From NCBI GenBank assembly GCA_937915785.1, contig CALGGY010000036.1, forward strand, positions 1-51,444: a DNA stretch of 51,444 nucleotides, written 5' to 3'. This DNA comes from an uncultured Bacteroidales bacterium (GTDB taxonomy: Bacteria; Bacteroidota; Bacteroidia; Bacteroidales; P3). The number at the start of each line of letters is the position of its first letter. The first letter of the stretch is position 1. The position numbers and the translations under genes are program-made. The notes under the pieces were generated by a model, which saw only the letters and a program-made list of their open reading frames with translations, searched no databases and was not told where the DNA came from. Below, one piece after another: positions 25,101 to 32,432 of this stretch.

Positions 25101-26465
25101 TGTTGTGATTTCGTTGTGCGCGTTCTCCTCAAACACCGGCGTACCAGTGAAGCCGAAGAGCAACGCCCTTGGGAAGGTGTGCTTGATGCTCATGAGCATT
25201 TCGCCAAACACCGAGCGGTGGCACTCGTCGATGATAAACACCAAGCGTTTCTTGCCAATCCGCTCTATCGTCTCGGACGGGATGAGCGCGCCGGGCACGA
25301 CGTTCGACATTTTTTGCAGCGAGGTGACGATAAGCCTGTTGTCCAAATCGGTGCTGTCGAGCTTGCTCACCAGCACCTGTGTGTTTTGGGTGTCCTGTAT
25401 GGTGTCGTCCTCTCCGGCAAAGCCCCTGTATTCATCTAACGACTGAATGCCCAATTCGATACGGTCCATCAGGAACACCACCTTTTCGGCGTCGTTGCTG
25501 TTGGCAATGAGCTGGGCCGCTTTGAAACTGGTCATCGTCTTTCCCGAGCCTGTCGTATGCCAGATGTAGCCGCCACGGTGCTCATGGTCGTCCCAGTTGG
25601 TCTTGTGGGTGATGTCGCAAATCCTGCTCGTGGCATAGTATTGGTACGAGCGCAGCACCTTCAAGGTCGCGTCCTTGTCGTCCGCGATGGTATAATACCC
25701 AATCAGCTGGTGGGCCATGGGAATGTTGAGCAGTTCGGTAGCCACGCGGTTCCACTCCCGTATCTCGTTGTTGTTGAAGTCGGCCCAATGGAACTGGAAC
25801 TCCTGCTGGAACAGGGCCTCGCTGCCGGGATTGGCGAAGTAGAGCGTCTTTTCGGGCGTCATCGCCACAAAGATTTGCACCATGGAGAAGATGCCGCTAC
25901 TGAATACGCCTTCGTGCATGTAGCGTTTCAGCTGGAACACCGCTTGCGACACGTCCACACGGCTACGCTTCAGCTCCACATGGATGACGGGCATGCCGTT
26001 GATGAGCAGCAGCACATCGCCACGGCGGTCGCCCGCCAAAGGATTCGAGGTTCTGAAACGCGGCTGGCGCACAATCTGGTAACGGCTCTGTCCTGAGCTG
26101 ATCTCGGCGGGGTCGAAGATTTTCAGATAGACCTCCTTGCCGTAGTTCTCCTTGTCGTCAGGGTTGTCGCGCTTGATGCACACCAGCTTCCCGTTGATGA
26201 ACTTGTTCACCTTAAACGGGCTTCCGCACAGGTTCACTTGGTCGATGATTTGCCGCATCTCCGATGAGGTCAGCGGCCAATTGCCTAAGCGCTCCTTTTC
26301 GCGGTTCATGTCGTAGATGATGGCGGCCCAGTTGTCTGTCAGGTCCTGCTCGGTGGGATGGTGCAGTATCTGGTCGCTCCACCCGTGTTTGGGCAGCAAC
26401 TCGCACAAGGCGTTTTCAAAGTCCAGTTCCTTCTCAAAAGGATGAATGTTCGGTTCGTTTGGCAT
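22146..26465 (-). CDS. hsdR: Type I restriction endonuclease subunit R with C-terminal HEPN-like extension
   Basis: The motor and nuclease subunit of a Type I restriction system, 1439 residues. The N-terminal PD-(D/E)XK nuclease shows RRGD (D150) and VELKR (E164, K166). The SF2 motor has Walker A TGSGKT (305-310), DECH (413-416), GFTGTP (438-443) and a motif VI QSFSRTNR. Typical HsdR proteins end near residue 1000-1050. Here about 280-400 residues follow, including FEAYLKKLYYL (from 1171) and RNSESH (1233-1238), an R-x4-H pattern like the catalytic motif of HEPN RNases. The last 200 residues (FCKQRHWIAVYRIA and so on) I do not recognise. It is the last gene of the island. Confidence 0.95.
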   Translation of the reverse strand: MPNEPNIHPFEKELDFENALCELLPKHGWSDQILHHPTEQDLTDNWAAIIYDMNREKERLGNWPLTSSEMRQIIDQVNLCGSPFKVNKFINGKLVCIKRDNPDDKENYGKEVYLKIFDPAEISSGQSRYQIVRQPRFRTSNPLAGDRRGDVLLLINGMPVIHVELKRSRVDVSQAVFQLKRYMHEGVFSSGIFSMVQIFVAMTPEKTLYFANPGSEALFQQEFQFHWADFNNNEIREWNRVATELLNIPMAHQLIGYYTIADDKDATLKVLRSYQYYATSRICDITHKTNWDDHEHRGGYIWHTTGSGKTMTSFKAAQLIANSNDAEKVVFLMDRIELGIQSLDEYRGFAGEDDTIQDTQNTQVLVSKLDSTDLDNRLIVTSLQKMSNVVPGALIPSETIERIGKKRLVFIIDECHRSVFGEMLMSIKHTFPRALLFGFTGTPVFEENAHNEITTGTIFGDMLHKYTIANGIPDGNVLGFDPYRVNTYDDDELREKAAFARLKVHSVEEIEDNEEAMKVYDQFMREMPMVDTYTENGETKHGVEHYLPKRLYQQDIHHQAVAADIMSKFDRLSKNRKFHAILATKNIPEAIAYYELFKSQYSSMNVVAVFDNNIDNSDEGIAREDAILGMLEDYNARYQTSFGLPNYAQYKKDVAKRLAHKKPYKDIEHDHTKQIDLLIVVTQMLTGYDSKWVNTLYVDKVMKYVDVIQSFSRTNRLFGPDKPFGTIYYYTFPYTMEQNINDALEVYVDRPLGVFVDKLEDNLMNINRKFLHIRDIFFSHELFNFERLPDTREDRNMFAKDFSSMTRLIEAAKLQGFVWEQLEYEFRHDDTYTRVKMELDENTYLVLLQRYRELFEKDSGSEGGEDDFDYPVDTYITETGTGAIDAEYINSKFVRFIKKLYTDGPGSEPTKEALRELHKTFASLPQIDQRTAILMLHDIQCGDLRPEAGKTIQDYINEYQQKELHKQAILFAEATGVNISMLKALILDNPTEENLDDFSRFSELRNTLDNIKTKAFITKVEGEEPKPRMVISKGAKHLKAFVLDAEMREKILEAYLNDNMTLETVVVNHKTVEEGFDELEKAGQTQTGEAAIDKIKTEIEKVIASTLAETRNGMRPLNEIVNALFYVIDAKSIPSLDGVGLFLHSAFDNLYKEGATIVEKFVAFNLLCTKFEAYLKKLYYLMNGEEVPPREPGQEVTWSNVIHGIEPLWQLKYSADEGKQQLHQWLLIVKEWRNSESHISPTASETEINGAISVILTMYCYATGSCITELECNGHEIEESEPNEVAMSKRCFGDHEQRFAIAADSGFVPANELAEEQRMEVLRKSLKKMMNHGGFRHSDRTFCKQRHWIAVYRIATDEGFAIDGDFGYFKQMIDGMNLTNCPLPLNIEALERGIKGVYSTSFVDWSANGLAGKSLDEYNDIRHCAKVFLQILTENRPKK

Positions 26466-26484
26466 AATTACTTATCTGCTTGAC

Positions 26485-26811
26485 TTATATAAATTTCACA
26501 ATGCAATCTATGCAGATGGGGGCTCTGCTCAATTCGTCTATTTGCCAATTGGCCAGGCCGCTTCCTTCGCCGCCTTCAGCATGGCTACCTGTTGTAAGGC
26601 TTCTTCGAGCGTAGCTTGCGACGATGGACGCCCCAATGAGAGGCGCACCTGCCTTGCAGAGGCCCGCATGCTCTTGTTGAGTAAATCGAGAAAAGTTTGT
26701 TCTTCCATTTTCTATATCTGCTATTAGTTTGTTGATAATGTTAATTGTTCTCTCGCTGAATCCATCTTTCTCGATGGCTTCGTATATTGTCTGCAGGTTG
26801 TCTTGTTCCAT
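26485..26811 (-). CDS. Small protein between hsdS and hsdR, unknown
   Basis: 108 residues, 15 bases after hsdS and 19 before hsdR. The first 37 residues (LQTIYEAIEKDGFSERTINI, then INKLIADIENGR) look like an ordinary helical domain. The middle part (GLCKAGAPLIGASIVASYAR, then GLANWQIDE) reminds me of N-terminal parts of mobile-element polyvalent-type proteins, from memory and unverified. The last 15 residues look like random read-through, so the gene may be a truncated remnant. A second frame inside it (26538-26708, 56 codons, starting MEEQTFLDLL) is also open. Confidence 0.5.
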   Translation of the reverse strand: MEQDNLQTIYEAIEKDGFSERTINIINKLIADIENGRTNFSRFTQQEHAGLCKAGAPLIGASIVASYARRSLTTGSHAEGGEGSGLANWQIDELSRAPICIDCIVKFI

Positions 26812-26826
26812 TATGCTATTTCCATT

Positions 26827-27327
26827 TTATGCTATCACCCTGCTCAGGCAGGCGGTTTTCAGTTGTTTCAACTTCTCTACTCGCTGGGATTGAGTTTGGA
26901 TTTGTTTGTCGAGACTTCTAAAGAATGATGCGATACGGTGTTGCTCGTCCAAAGTGGGAGGTATAGCAAAAGCAGATTCTTTCAAATATTTCAGATGCCG
27001 GTTATAGCCCGTATTAGGAATGTTCAAAGACAAACATAAATAATAAACAAATAAACTATCCTGTTCAGCATTTTTGCAATTCAGAATTTGAGTTCCATCA
27101 GCACCTGTATAGAAAGGAAAATCCACATACTTAAACTCACGCGTATGATCACCAAAGATGATATAACCATCGTTGGGAACCAATGGATTGTCTATGTTGG
27201 TATACCCAACGATAAATTCTTTACTCTGGTCTATAACAGGATATTTGCCCATACTAAGATAGTTAGTTTTTGAAATATTACTCTTCGAATCGTTTACAAT
27301 TGAGAAAACATCATCGTATCTATACAT
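26827..27327 (-). CDS. hsdS: HsdS C-terminal half (second target-recognition domain)
   Basis: 166 residues carrying the second target-recognition domain and the C-terminal conserved coiled coil (SLDKQIQTQSQRVEKLKQLK). It is in a different frame from the upstream half. Sequence upstream of its ATG in the same frame encodes LRFKGFNGEWR, the normal HsdS linker, so it is the 3' part of one gene split by the G-run at 27360-27367. The ATG at 27327 overlaps the end of the first half, so this half could be translated by itself. Confidence 0.9.
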   Translation of the reverse strand: MYRYDDVFSIVNDSKSNISKTNYLSMGKYPVIDQSKEFIVGYTNIDNPLVPNDGYIIFGDHTREFKYVDFPFYTGADGTQILNCKNAEQDSLFVYYLCLSLNIPNTGYNRHLKYLKESAFAIPPTLDEQHRIASFFRSLDKQIQTQSQRVEKLKQLKTACLSRVIA

Positions 27328-28100
27328 TCTCCATTCTCCGTTAAATCCTTTGAATCTGAGGGGGGGGTAACTGATTGGTTATCAGGGAATAACAACCCCA
27401 AACAAGCCTGCTTCATCTGCTTTAGTCGTTCCAACTGCTGCTGCTGAATGGCTATCTGAGCGTCAAGACGACTAAGAAATTCTCCAATCTTTTTTTGCTC
27501 TTCATAAGAAGGAACAAGAAAAGATTCTTTGAGAAAATCATCAGCAACAATATCATTCATCATTGTAGAAGCCTTGGTGCATCTGGAGAGTATTTTTCCC
27601 ATCAACATTTCATTATTGATGGCATACTTCCAAAACATCAAGTCATATTTCTCACTCTTTGGTCTAAACACATCAAAAATATGTGATACAATTCCATCGC
27701 CAATAGTATTCTCTACAAATCTACCATGGGCAAACTCTTTGCTTGAATGTCCTTCAAAAGCAATGTCACCTAATCTAAAAACATTATATGTTCTCAAATA
27801 ATCATCATCAGAATTATTGACATCCTGAAGGAAATACATATTTGCTACAGATATTATCTTGTCCTTCCCGAATGTTAAATCATTCTTAATAACACAATGT
27901 TCATACAAATCACCGAAGCTAACCTTTTCCCACTCCCCTTCAAACCCTTTGAACCGGAGTCTCGGCGTGTTTTCTCCTTCCTGAGGGAACAGCAAGCGGG
28001 CGCAGTTCTCCAAGTTGCCAACCGCCTTGCCGCTGGTTGTCAGCACCAGTTCGTCCGTCTGTCCGTCGGCGCCTTGCAGTTTTATCTCTTGCTTTGCCAT
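27294..28100 (-). CDS. hsdS: HsdS N-terminal half (first target-recognition domain)
   Basis: DNA specificity subunit, 268 residues as read. A 44-residue N-terminal lead (MAKQEIKLQGADGQTDELVL...) precedes TPRLRFKGFEGEW (45-57), the first recognition domain and the central coiled coil (LSRLDAQIAIQQQQLERLKQ). At codons 245-247 it enters a run of eight C residues; the 21 residues after that are out of frame. With nine Cs the frame would continue into TPPLRFKGFNGEWRMYRYDD and yield 424 residues. Present state: a one-domain half-subunit. It is 5 bases after the YhcG nuclease gene. Confidence 0.93.
   Translation of the reverse strand: MAKQEIKLQGADGQTDELVLTTSGKAVGNLENCARLLFPQEGENTPRLRFKGFEGEWEKVSFGDLYEHCVIKNDLTFGKDKIISVANMYFLQDVNNSDDDYLRTYNVFRLGDIAFEGHSSKEFAHGRFVENTIGDGIVSHIFDVFRPKSEKYDLMFWKYAINNEMLMGKILSRCTKASTMMNDIVADDFLKESFLVPSYEEQKKIGEFLSRLDAQIAIQQQQLERLKQMKQACLGLLFPDNQSVTPPSDSKDLTENGECIDTMMFSQL
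27360..27367. repeat. Homopolymer tract of 8 G (C on the coding strand) in hsdS
   Basis: The run lies exactly at the second copy of the conserved HsdS linker (first copy TPRLRFKGFEGEW, second T-P-P-L-RFKGFNGEW). Lengths of 6 or 9 keep the two halves in frame; 8 does not. Slipped-strand mispairing at such tracts is an established cause of phase variation. Confidence 0.8.
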
Positions 28101-28105
28101 GGTCT

Positions 28106-29179
28106 CTATTCGTTGTTTTCGGGGTTAGCCTCGTCTTGTCCTGTACTATTCTTTACAGCCTTTTCGTCTTCGTATGACTGGATTTCTGCAGTAATTGTCT
28201 TTTGTAGCTCCTCCTTGGGGATTATGAGCTGATAGTCTGCCACACCTATAGGCTTTGTGATGCCTTCGAGTGCTAATTCCACGTCAAGATGATCTTTTTC
28301 TGCACAGAGAATGATTCCGATAGAAGGATTCTCACCCTCTTGCCGCTCTATACGGTCGAGTAAGGAGAGATAGTAGTTCATCTTACCTGCGTATTCAGGG
28401 ATGAACTTTCCAATTTTCAAATCAATTGCGACGAGACATCGCAATCCTCTATGAAAGAAGAGCATATCGACACGGCTTTCCTTGCCGTTGTATTCCAGCG
28501 TATGCTGATTGCCAATATAAGTAAAGCCTTTTCCCAACTCCAACAGAAACAATTTGATTTTCTCTACCAGCCGTTGCTCCAATTCTAATTCCAGAATAGG
28601 CTCTGTGACACCAAGGAAACCCAGGTTGTATCCGCTGCGGAACACTTCGTTGGCATACATCGCCTGTGTGGCAGGCAGAGATGCCTCGAAATTGTTGTCA
28701 ATCTGTGTGGGCTGGTGAGTCTCATGCATCCTTAACTTGATGGCGTTAAGCAAAAGGTCGCGGTTCCAGCCTTTCAGTCTGCTTTCATCAGCATAAAACA
28801 ACGTATTTTCATCGCTAAGATCTTTGCTGAGAATCAACAAGTTCTGCGACCAAGGTAAAAGTGCTACGCTCCGTAGCAGTTTTTCATCGCTATCCTTATA
28901 GCGTACATAAAAGGACTTCATGTTCCACAACTGACGCGGGGAAACGCCCATTTTGGGATAACGCTGTTTCAGATCCACAGAAAGCCGCTTTACCACCTGG
29001 CTGCCGTGCTTACTCTCCAGTTTCTTCTCATACAGCAGTTTTCCAATCTCCCAATATGTATTACTTACAGTTGCTGACACATGGTGAGCCACAGATACTC
29101 GTGCTTCCTCAATAAGTGCTACAGTGCGTTGCAGTATTTCAGAATAGTCCTGTTCGTCTATTATTATAATGTTGCTCAT
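28106..29179 (-). CDS. YhcG/DUF1016-family PD-(D/E)XK nuclease (copy 1)
   Basis: 357 residues. The N-terminal DUF1016 domain has NTYWEIGKLLYE, KRLSVDLKQRYP and WNMKSFYVRYKD. The C-terminal nuclease domain has the PD-(D/E)XK core: RVDMLFFHRG (D238), then VAIDLK (D253, K255). Family members are often encoded next to Type I restriction genes; their substrate is unsettled. The stop lies 5 bases before hsdS. Its 5' leader holds two perfect hairpins. Inference: defence cargo. Confidence 0.92.
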   Translation of the reverse strand: MSNIIIIDEQDYSEILQRTVALIEEARVSVAHHVSATVSNTYWEIGKLLYEKKLESKHGSQVVKRLSVDLKQRYPKMGVSPRQLWNMKSFYVRYKDSDEKLLRSVALLPWSQNLLILSKDLSDENTLFYADESRLKGWNRDLLLNAIKLRMHETHQPTQIDNNFEASLPATQAMYANEVFRSGYNLGFLGVTEPILELELEQRLVEKIKLFLLELGKGFTYIGNQHTLEYNGKESRVDMLFFHRGLRCLVAIDLKIGKFIPEYAGKMNYYLSLLDRIERQEGENPSIGIILCAEKDHLDVELALEGITKPIGVADYQLIIPKEELQKTITAEIQSYEDEKAVKNSTGQDEANPENNE

Positions 29180-29200
29180 AATTCTTTGTCTCTTATTTGT

Positions 29201-29287
29201 TCAACTTCTGAACCAAGCAAGATTTGGAAATCGTGATTTCCAAATCTGTTCACATGGAATAGCGTATATTTCGTTTTTCTCTGCCAT
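29201..29287 (-). other. Possible 28-codon leader reading frame
   Basis: An ATG frame starting MAEKNEIYAIPCEQIWK and ending AWFRS lies in the space before YhcG copy 1. It spans the first hairpin. There is no independent evidence that it is translated. Confidence 0.2.
29220..29247. repeat. Perfect 13-base inverted repeat
   Basis: AGATTTGGAAATC (29220-29232) and GATTTCCAAATCT (29235-29247) are perfect complements with a 2-base spacer (GT). It lies between the two YhcG genes, about 40 bases from the start of copy 1. It could be an operator, an RNA hairpin or a recombination footprint. Confidence 0.6.
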
Positions 29288-29304
29288 TTTTCTTCATTTA
29301 TTGA

Positions 29305-29328
29305 ATTTTGCACAGGCTTGTGCAAAAT
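29305..29328. repeat. Perfect 10-base inverted repeat
   Basis: ATTTTGCACA (29305-29314) and TGTGCAAAAT (29319-29328) with a GGCT loop. It abuts the stop codon of the hsdM-like end at 29330. There is no T run after it on the minus strand, so it is not a clear terminator. Confidence 0.6.
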
Positions 29329-29329
29329 C

Positions 29330-29459
29330 TTATTTGTTCAACTCCTGTAGTCCTTTCAGTGCAAACTCGTCGCCTGTCAGGTCGGCCACCAGCGGCATCA
29401 TATACCAGACGGTCTTCGTGGCCGCCCAGTCCTCGCAGTGTTATCTCTTGTCTTGCCAT
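29330..29459 (-). pseudogene. Chimeric scar: hsdS start joined to hsdM end (copy C)
   Basis: Read on the minus strand, the 130 bases begin with ATGGCAAGACAAGAGATAAC (MARQEIT, like the hsdS start MAKQEIK). In another frame they end with LVADLTGDEFALKGLQELNK and a stop, like the last 20 residues of HsdM. Neither gene is complete. It sits 4 bases after YhcG copy 2, just where hsdS would begin. Confidence 0.75.
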
Positions 29460-29463
29460 AGTC

Positions 29464-30633
29464 TTATTCTCCTTTCTCTCCCTTCTGTTGCAACTCCAGT
29501 TCTTTTATCGTCCGTTCCACCACTTCCTCAATCTGATAAGTGGCCACGCCGAGGGGCTTCTGTATGTCGGCCAGCGACCATTCCACGAGGGTCTTATCCA
29601 TAGAGCGGCAGATAAGCAGTCCGATGGAAGGGTTGTCATCGTTGCCTTTCAACAAGCGGTCGGCGGCAGTGACGTAGAAGTTCAGTTTGCCCGCGTGCTC
29701 TGGCATAAACTTCACGGCCTTCAGCTCGATTACCATATAGCGTTTTTGCGGGATATGATAAAATACCAGGTCGGGGAAGAAAGTCTGTCCGCCCGGCATC
29801 TGCAATTCCATCTGTCGGCCCACGTATGCAAAGCCCTTGCCCAGTTCGAGCAGGAACCGCGTGACGTTTGCGGCAATCTTCTCCTCCAACTCTTTCTCGT
29901 CGTGTTTCGCCTTCAGGTGAAGGAATTCAAGGTTGTATTCAGATTTCAACAGCTCCTGAGCCAAGTCGCTCTGTGGTGCTGGCAGTCGGTATTTGAAATT
30001 GGTGACGGCAGCACCGTGGTTGGTATATAGACCTGCATCAATGTAGTTCTCCAGCGTGCTTCGAGACCAGTGCTCCTCTATAGTCCTGTTGATATAGAAG
30101 AGGGCCTCGTTGAGCGACTGACACTTTGTGAAGATATGGACGTGATGTTTCCACGGGATAAGTCCGAATGTCTCCGGCATCTCCAATTGTTCACCAGATT
30201 GGTGAACAATTTCGTCAACGGGTCGTTGACCATTTTCTAAATCTTCACCAAGTTGGTGAACAATTTGTTCGGCACCTTGCTGAATAAATTCATCAGCAGC
30301 CTGCTGACGATTTATAACGCGCTGAAAATAGAAGTCATACCAGCGTTTCATATAACGGAGGTTGGCTGCAGAAAATCCATTTTCCTCAGGAAACTCTGCT
30401 TTCATATCAAGACTACGTTGTTTGAAAAACTTATCTCCCCATTTGCTTTCAGCGTGCATAGCCACAATGTCGCGTCCCAAACCCCAATAGAATTCGAGCA
30501 TAGCTGTGTTGACGCGCACTGCGGCCTTCAATTGGCTCTTACGAAAGCGCGATTTCACTTCATGCAGCCATTCCACGTAGATTTCCTCAGTTATTACGCG
30601 GTCACGAAATATAAATGTCGGTCTATTGTCCAT
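29464..30633 (-). CDS. YhcG/DUF1016-family PD-(D/E)XK nuclease (copy 2)
   Basis: 389 residues, same architecture as copy 1 but clearly diverged. The DUF1016 N-terminal part has KAAVRVNTAMLEFYWGLGRD and ANLRYMKRWYDFYFQ. The nuclease core has FFPDLVFYH (D288) and VIELKAVKF (E303, K305). A 45-residue insert (107-151) rich in Gln/Glu, with two copies of HQ-x-GE, separates the halves. It lies between two chimeric scars. Likely role: nuclease acting with or beside the restriction complex; substrate unknown. Confidence 0.92.
   Translation of the reverse strand: MDNRPTFIFRDRVITEEIYVEWLHEVKSRFRKSQLKAAVRVNTAMLEFYWGLGRDIVAMHAESKWGDKFFKQRSLDMKAEFPEENGFSAANLRYMKRWYDFYFQRVINRQQAADEFIQQGAEQIVHQLGEDLENGQRPVDEIVHQSGEQLEMPETFGLIPWKHHVHIFTKCQSLNEALFYINRTIEEHWSRSTLENYIDAGLYTNHGAAVTNFKYRLPAPQSDLAQELLKSEYNLEFLHLKAKHDEKELEEKIAANVTRFLLELGKGFAYVGRQMELQMPGGQTFFPDLVFYHIPQKRYMVIELKAVKFMPEHAGKLNFYVTAADRLLKGNDDNPSIGLLICRSMDKTLVEWSLADIQKPLGVATYQIEEVVERTIKELELQQKGEKGE
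30190..30261. repeat. Pair of short palindromes inside YhcG copy 2
   Basis: TTCACCAGATTGGTGAA (30190-30206) and TTCACCAAGTTGGTGAA (30244-30260) are similar near-perfect inverted repeats, 54 bases apart. They encode the repeated HQ-x-GE of the insert, so they may only reflect a coding duplication. Confidence 0.5.
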
Positions 30634-30647
30634 ATTTCAACAGTTGT

Positions 30648-30777
30648 TTATTTGTTCAACTCTTGTAAGCCCTTCAGCGCAAAGGCGTCGCCAGTGAGGT
30701 CGGCCACCAGCAGCATCATATACCAGATGACCATCGTGGCCATCCAGTCCTCGCAGTGTTATCTCTTGTTTCGCCAT
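30648..30777 (-). pseudogene. Chimeric scar: hsdS start joined to hsdM end (copy B)
   Basis: 130 bases, same layout as the scar at 29330-29459: it starts MAKQEIT on the minus strand and ends LVADLTGDAFALKGLQELNK plus stop in another frame. The last 62 bases (30648-30709) are identical to the 3' end of hsdM (32433-32494). It lies between the AlbA_2 gene and YhcG copy 2. Confidence 0.8.
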
Positions 30778-30782
30778 AGTCT

Positions 30783-32420
30783 CTATTCTCCATTCTCTGT
30801 TTCGTTTTCTAAATCGAGCATCACCACCCAGCGGCCGCTCTTGCGGCCACCCTCGCGGCGCAAGAGGCCATGAGCAATCAAACGAGCTATATTGTATTGG
30901 ATGCCACCTTCCTTCATGCCAATGTTTAAATCTGCAACAGATTTTCTTGTAGCCCGGGGATGCGAGTACAAGTATAATAAGAGTTCTACCTGGCTATCGG
31001 TGAGATTATATCCCCTCTCCAATAGTTCAAGTTTAACAAGGTCAACCTCTTTAGGAATAAAGTTGCCTCCCTTTTGGCTGGTCTTTTGGCTGGTCTTTTG
31101 GTTGGTCTTTTGGGTAGTCTTTTGTGTAGTGTTTTGGGCAGTCTTTTGTGTAGTGTTTTCACTCTTTTGGTTGGTCTCAGAATCCTTTTGCATGGTATCC
31201 TCGCCCTTTTGTATGGTCTTTTGTATGGTGTCATCCTCCTTTTGTGATGTCTTCCAAAAAGTAATGGTCACGTTGTACCCGTCCGATTTGTATTCAGGAT
31301 CGGGCACTCCTGCCTCGCGGCAGATGTCCATCATGCGTCGCACGCCGGTACCCCATTGCTCTATGTATTTGGAGAAGTAGAGTACCTGCGCGATACGCAA
31401 GTTGTACGGATACGAGCCGTGCGGCTCCTTGATGTTCTCTGGCGTCAGTGGATTGGGGAAATGCCCTGGGTTGGTGATTTCCAAGCGGTCGTCGAAAATA
31501 GCCAAGGTCACTGCGGTTCGTGGGTCCTCATAACGTCGATGGCACAAGGCATTCGTCAAGGCTTCGCGCAGGGCCTCCACGGGAATCTCCAAATGCTCCT
31601 CGCGTTGTAGTCCTTTCACCACACCGCTCAGGCTGAGGTGACGGAAGCAGAAGGCCATCCCCGCATCAAGCAGGTCGAAGAAGTTGCCTTCCTCCTGCTT
31701 GTTGTCCACAAACACTATCTTCTCCTTCCCACGGAAATAAGCCATCCTAATCATCAGTTGGGGGTAGTCGTAGAGCTGCTTGCCAAACAGCACCACGGCG
31801 GCGTTGGTCAACTTGCCGTCGCGCAACAACTTGAACTTGTCCAAAAGCACCTCCAAGCTGTCGTCCTCGGCTGAGGCATTAATGCGCCCACCGTTCACTC
31901 CCGCTCGCACCGCATTGCGGACGCGCTCCTCGCTGAGGTCGGCAAAGGTGACACCTTCGGCCATTTGCGCGTCCCACGCGAACTTGCCCGGGTCGCTGTC
32001 GCGCAACCGCTCGTCATACATCTCACGCGGCATCTGCCGTGTGGTGCTCTCCACCTTGTAATAGGGTCGTCCATTGCAAGTATATGGCACATGTTTGCCT
32101 TTTCTTCCCTCAAAATGGATGGCAATCACTTGGTCGCCCGTCTTTGAGTCTGGCACGTCGATATACTCGGCACTCACGTCTACCGCAGGCTCCAGTGTGG
32201 CCAACGCTTGCGCTATCTCGCGCCGCGTGTTGTCGGTTACTTGCTGCCCAACGATGCGCAGGCTGTCAGGCGTGATGCCAAACAGTAGCCATCCGCCATC
32301 GCTGTTCAAGAAGGCACAGGCCGTGTGCATGGCATCCTTCAGCTCGCCAGTGCTCTTCTTCAGCTCTAATGTCTGGTTTTCTCCCTTGGCAATCAGATGC
32401 TCTATATCTTGTATTGTCAT
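30783..32420 (-). CDS. Schlafen AlbA_2-domain putative regulator/ATP-binding protein
   Basis: 545 residues. The N-terminal AlbA_2 nucleic-acid-binding domain has ENQTLELKKSTGELKDA, then CAFLNSDGGWLLFGI. The middle part carries the motifs of RecG-like ATP-binding proteins (EALREALTNALCHRRY, RLEITNPGHFP, QWGTGVRRM). Residues 391-452 form a hydrophilic linker of QK(T/N/S) repeats. The C-terminal winged helix (SHPRATRKSVADLNI) ends the protein. It starts 12 bases after hsdM. Such proteins often occur inside Type I loci; the function is not settled. Confidence 0.88.
   Translation of the reverse strand: MTIQDIEHLIAKGENQTLELKKSTGELKDAMHTACAFLNSDGGWLLFGITPDSLRIVGQQVTDNTRREIAQALATLEPAVDVSAEYIDVPDSKTGDQVIAIHFEGRKGKHVPYTCNGRPYYKVESTTRQMPREMYDERLRDSDPGKFAWDAQMAEGVTFADLSEERVRNAVRAGVNGGRINASAEDDSLEVLLDKFKLLRDGKLTNAAVVLFGKQLYDYPQLMIRMAYFRGKEKIVFVDNKQEEGNFFDLLDAGMAFCFRHLSLSGVVKGLQREEHLEIPVEALREALTNALCHRRYEDPRTAVTLAIFDDRLEITNPGHFPNPLTPENIKEPHGSYPYNLRIAQVLYFSKYIEQWGTGVRRMMDICREAGVPDPEYKSDGYNVTITFWKTSQKEDDTIQKTIQKGEDTMQKDSETNQKSENTTQKTAQNTTQKTTQKTNQKTSQKTSQKGGNFIPKEVDLVKLELLERGYNLTDSQVELLLYLYSHPRATRKSVADLNIGMKEGGIQYNIARLIAHGLLRREGGRKSGRWVVMLDLENETENGE
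31071..31250 (-). repeat. Tandem 12-base repeats coding the QKT linker
   Basis: The coding strand repeats a 12-base unit that reads xQKT (TTQKTNQKTSQKTSQK near residues 435-450, and more degenerate copies back to about residue 391). The unit is a multiple of three, so gain or loss of copies would change linker length without a frameshift. Confidence 0.7.
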
Positions 32421-32432
32421 GACTGCAATCTA

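Noticed and set aside
24126..25439. A 437-codon plus-strand open frame opposite hsdR
   Set aside because: Antisense to the conserved motor domain of HsdR; no start signal and no domain.
27294..27327. Treating the hsdS halves as two unrelated genes
   Set aside because: The linker LRFKGFNGEW is encoded in frame upstream of the second half, so they are parts of one gene.
30783..30783. CRISPR-like array in the AlbA_2 linker repeats
   Set aside because: The repeats are 12 bases, contiguous, in frame and without spacers.
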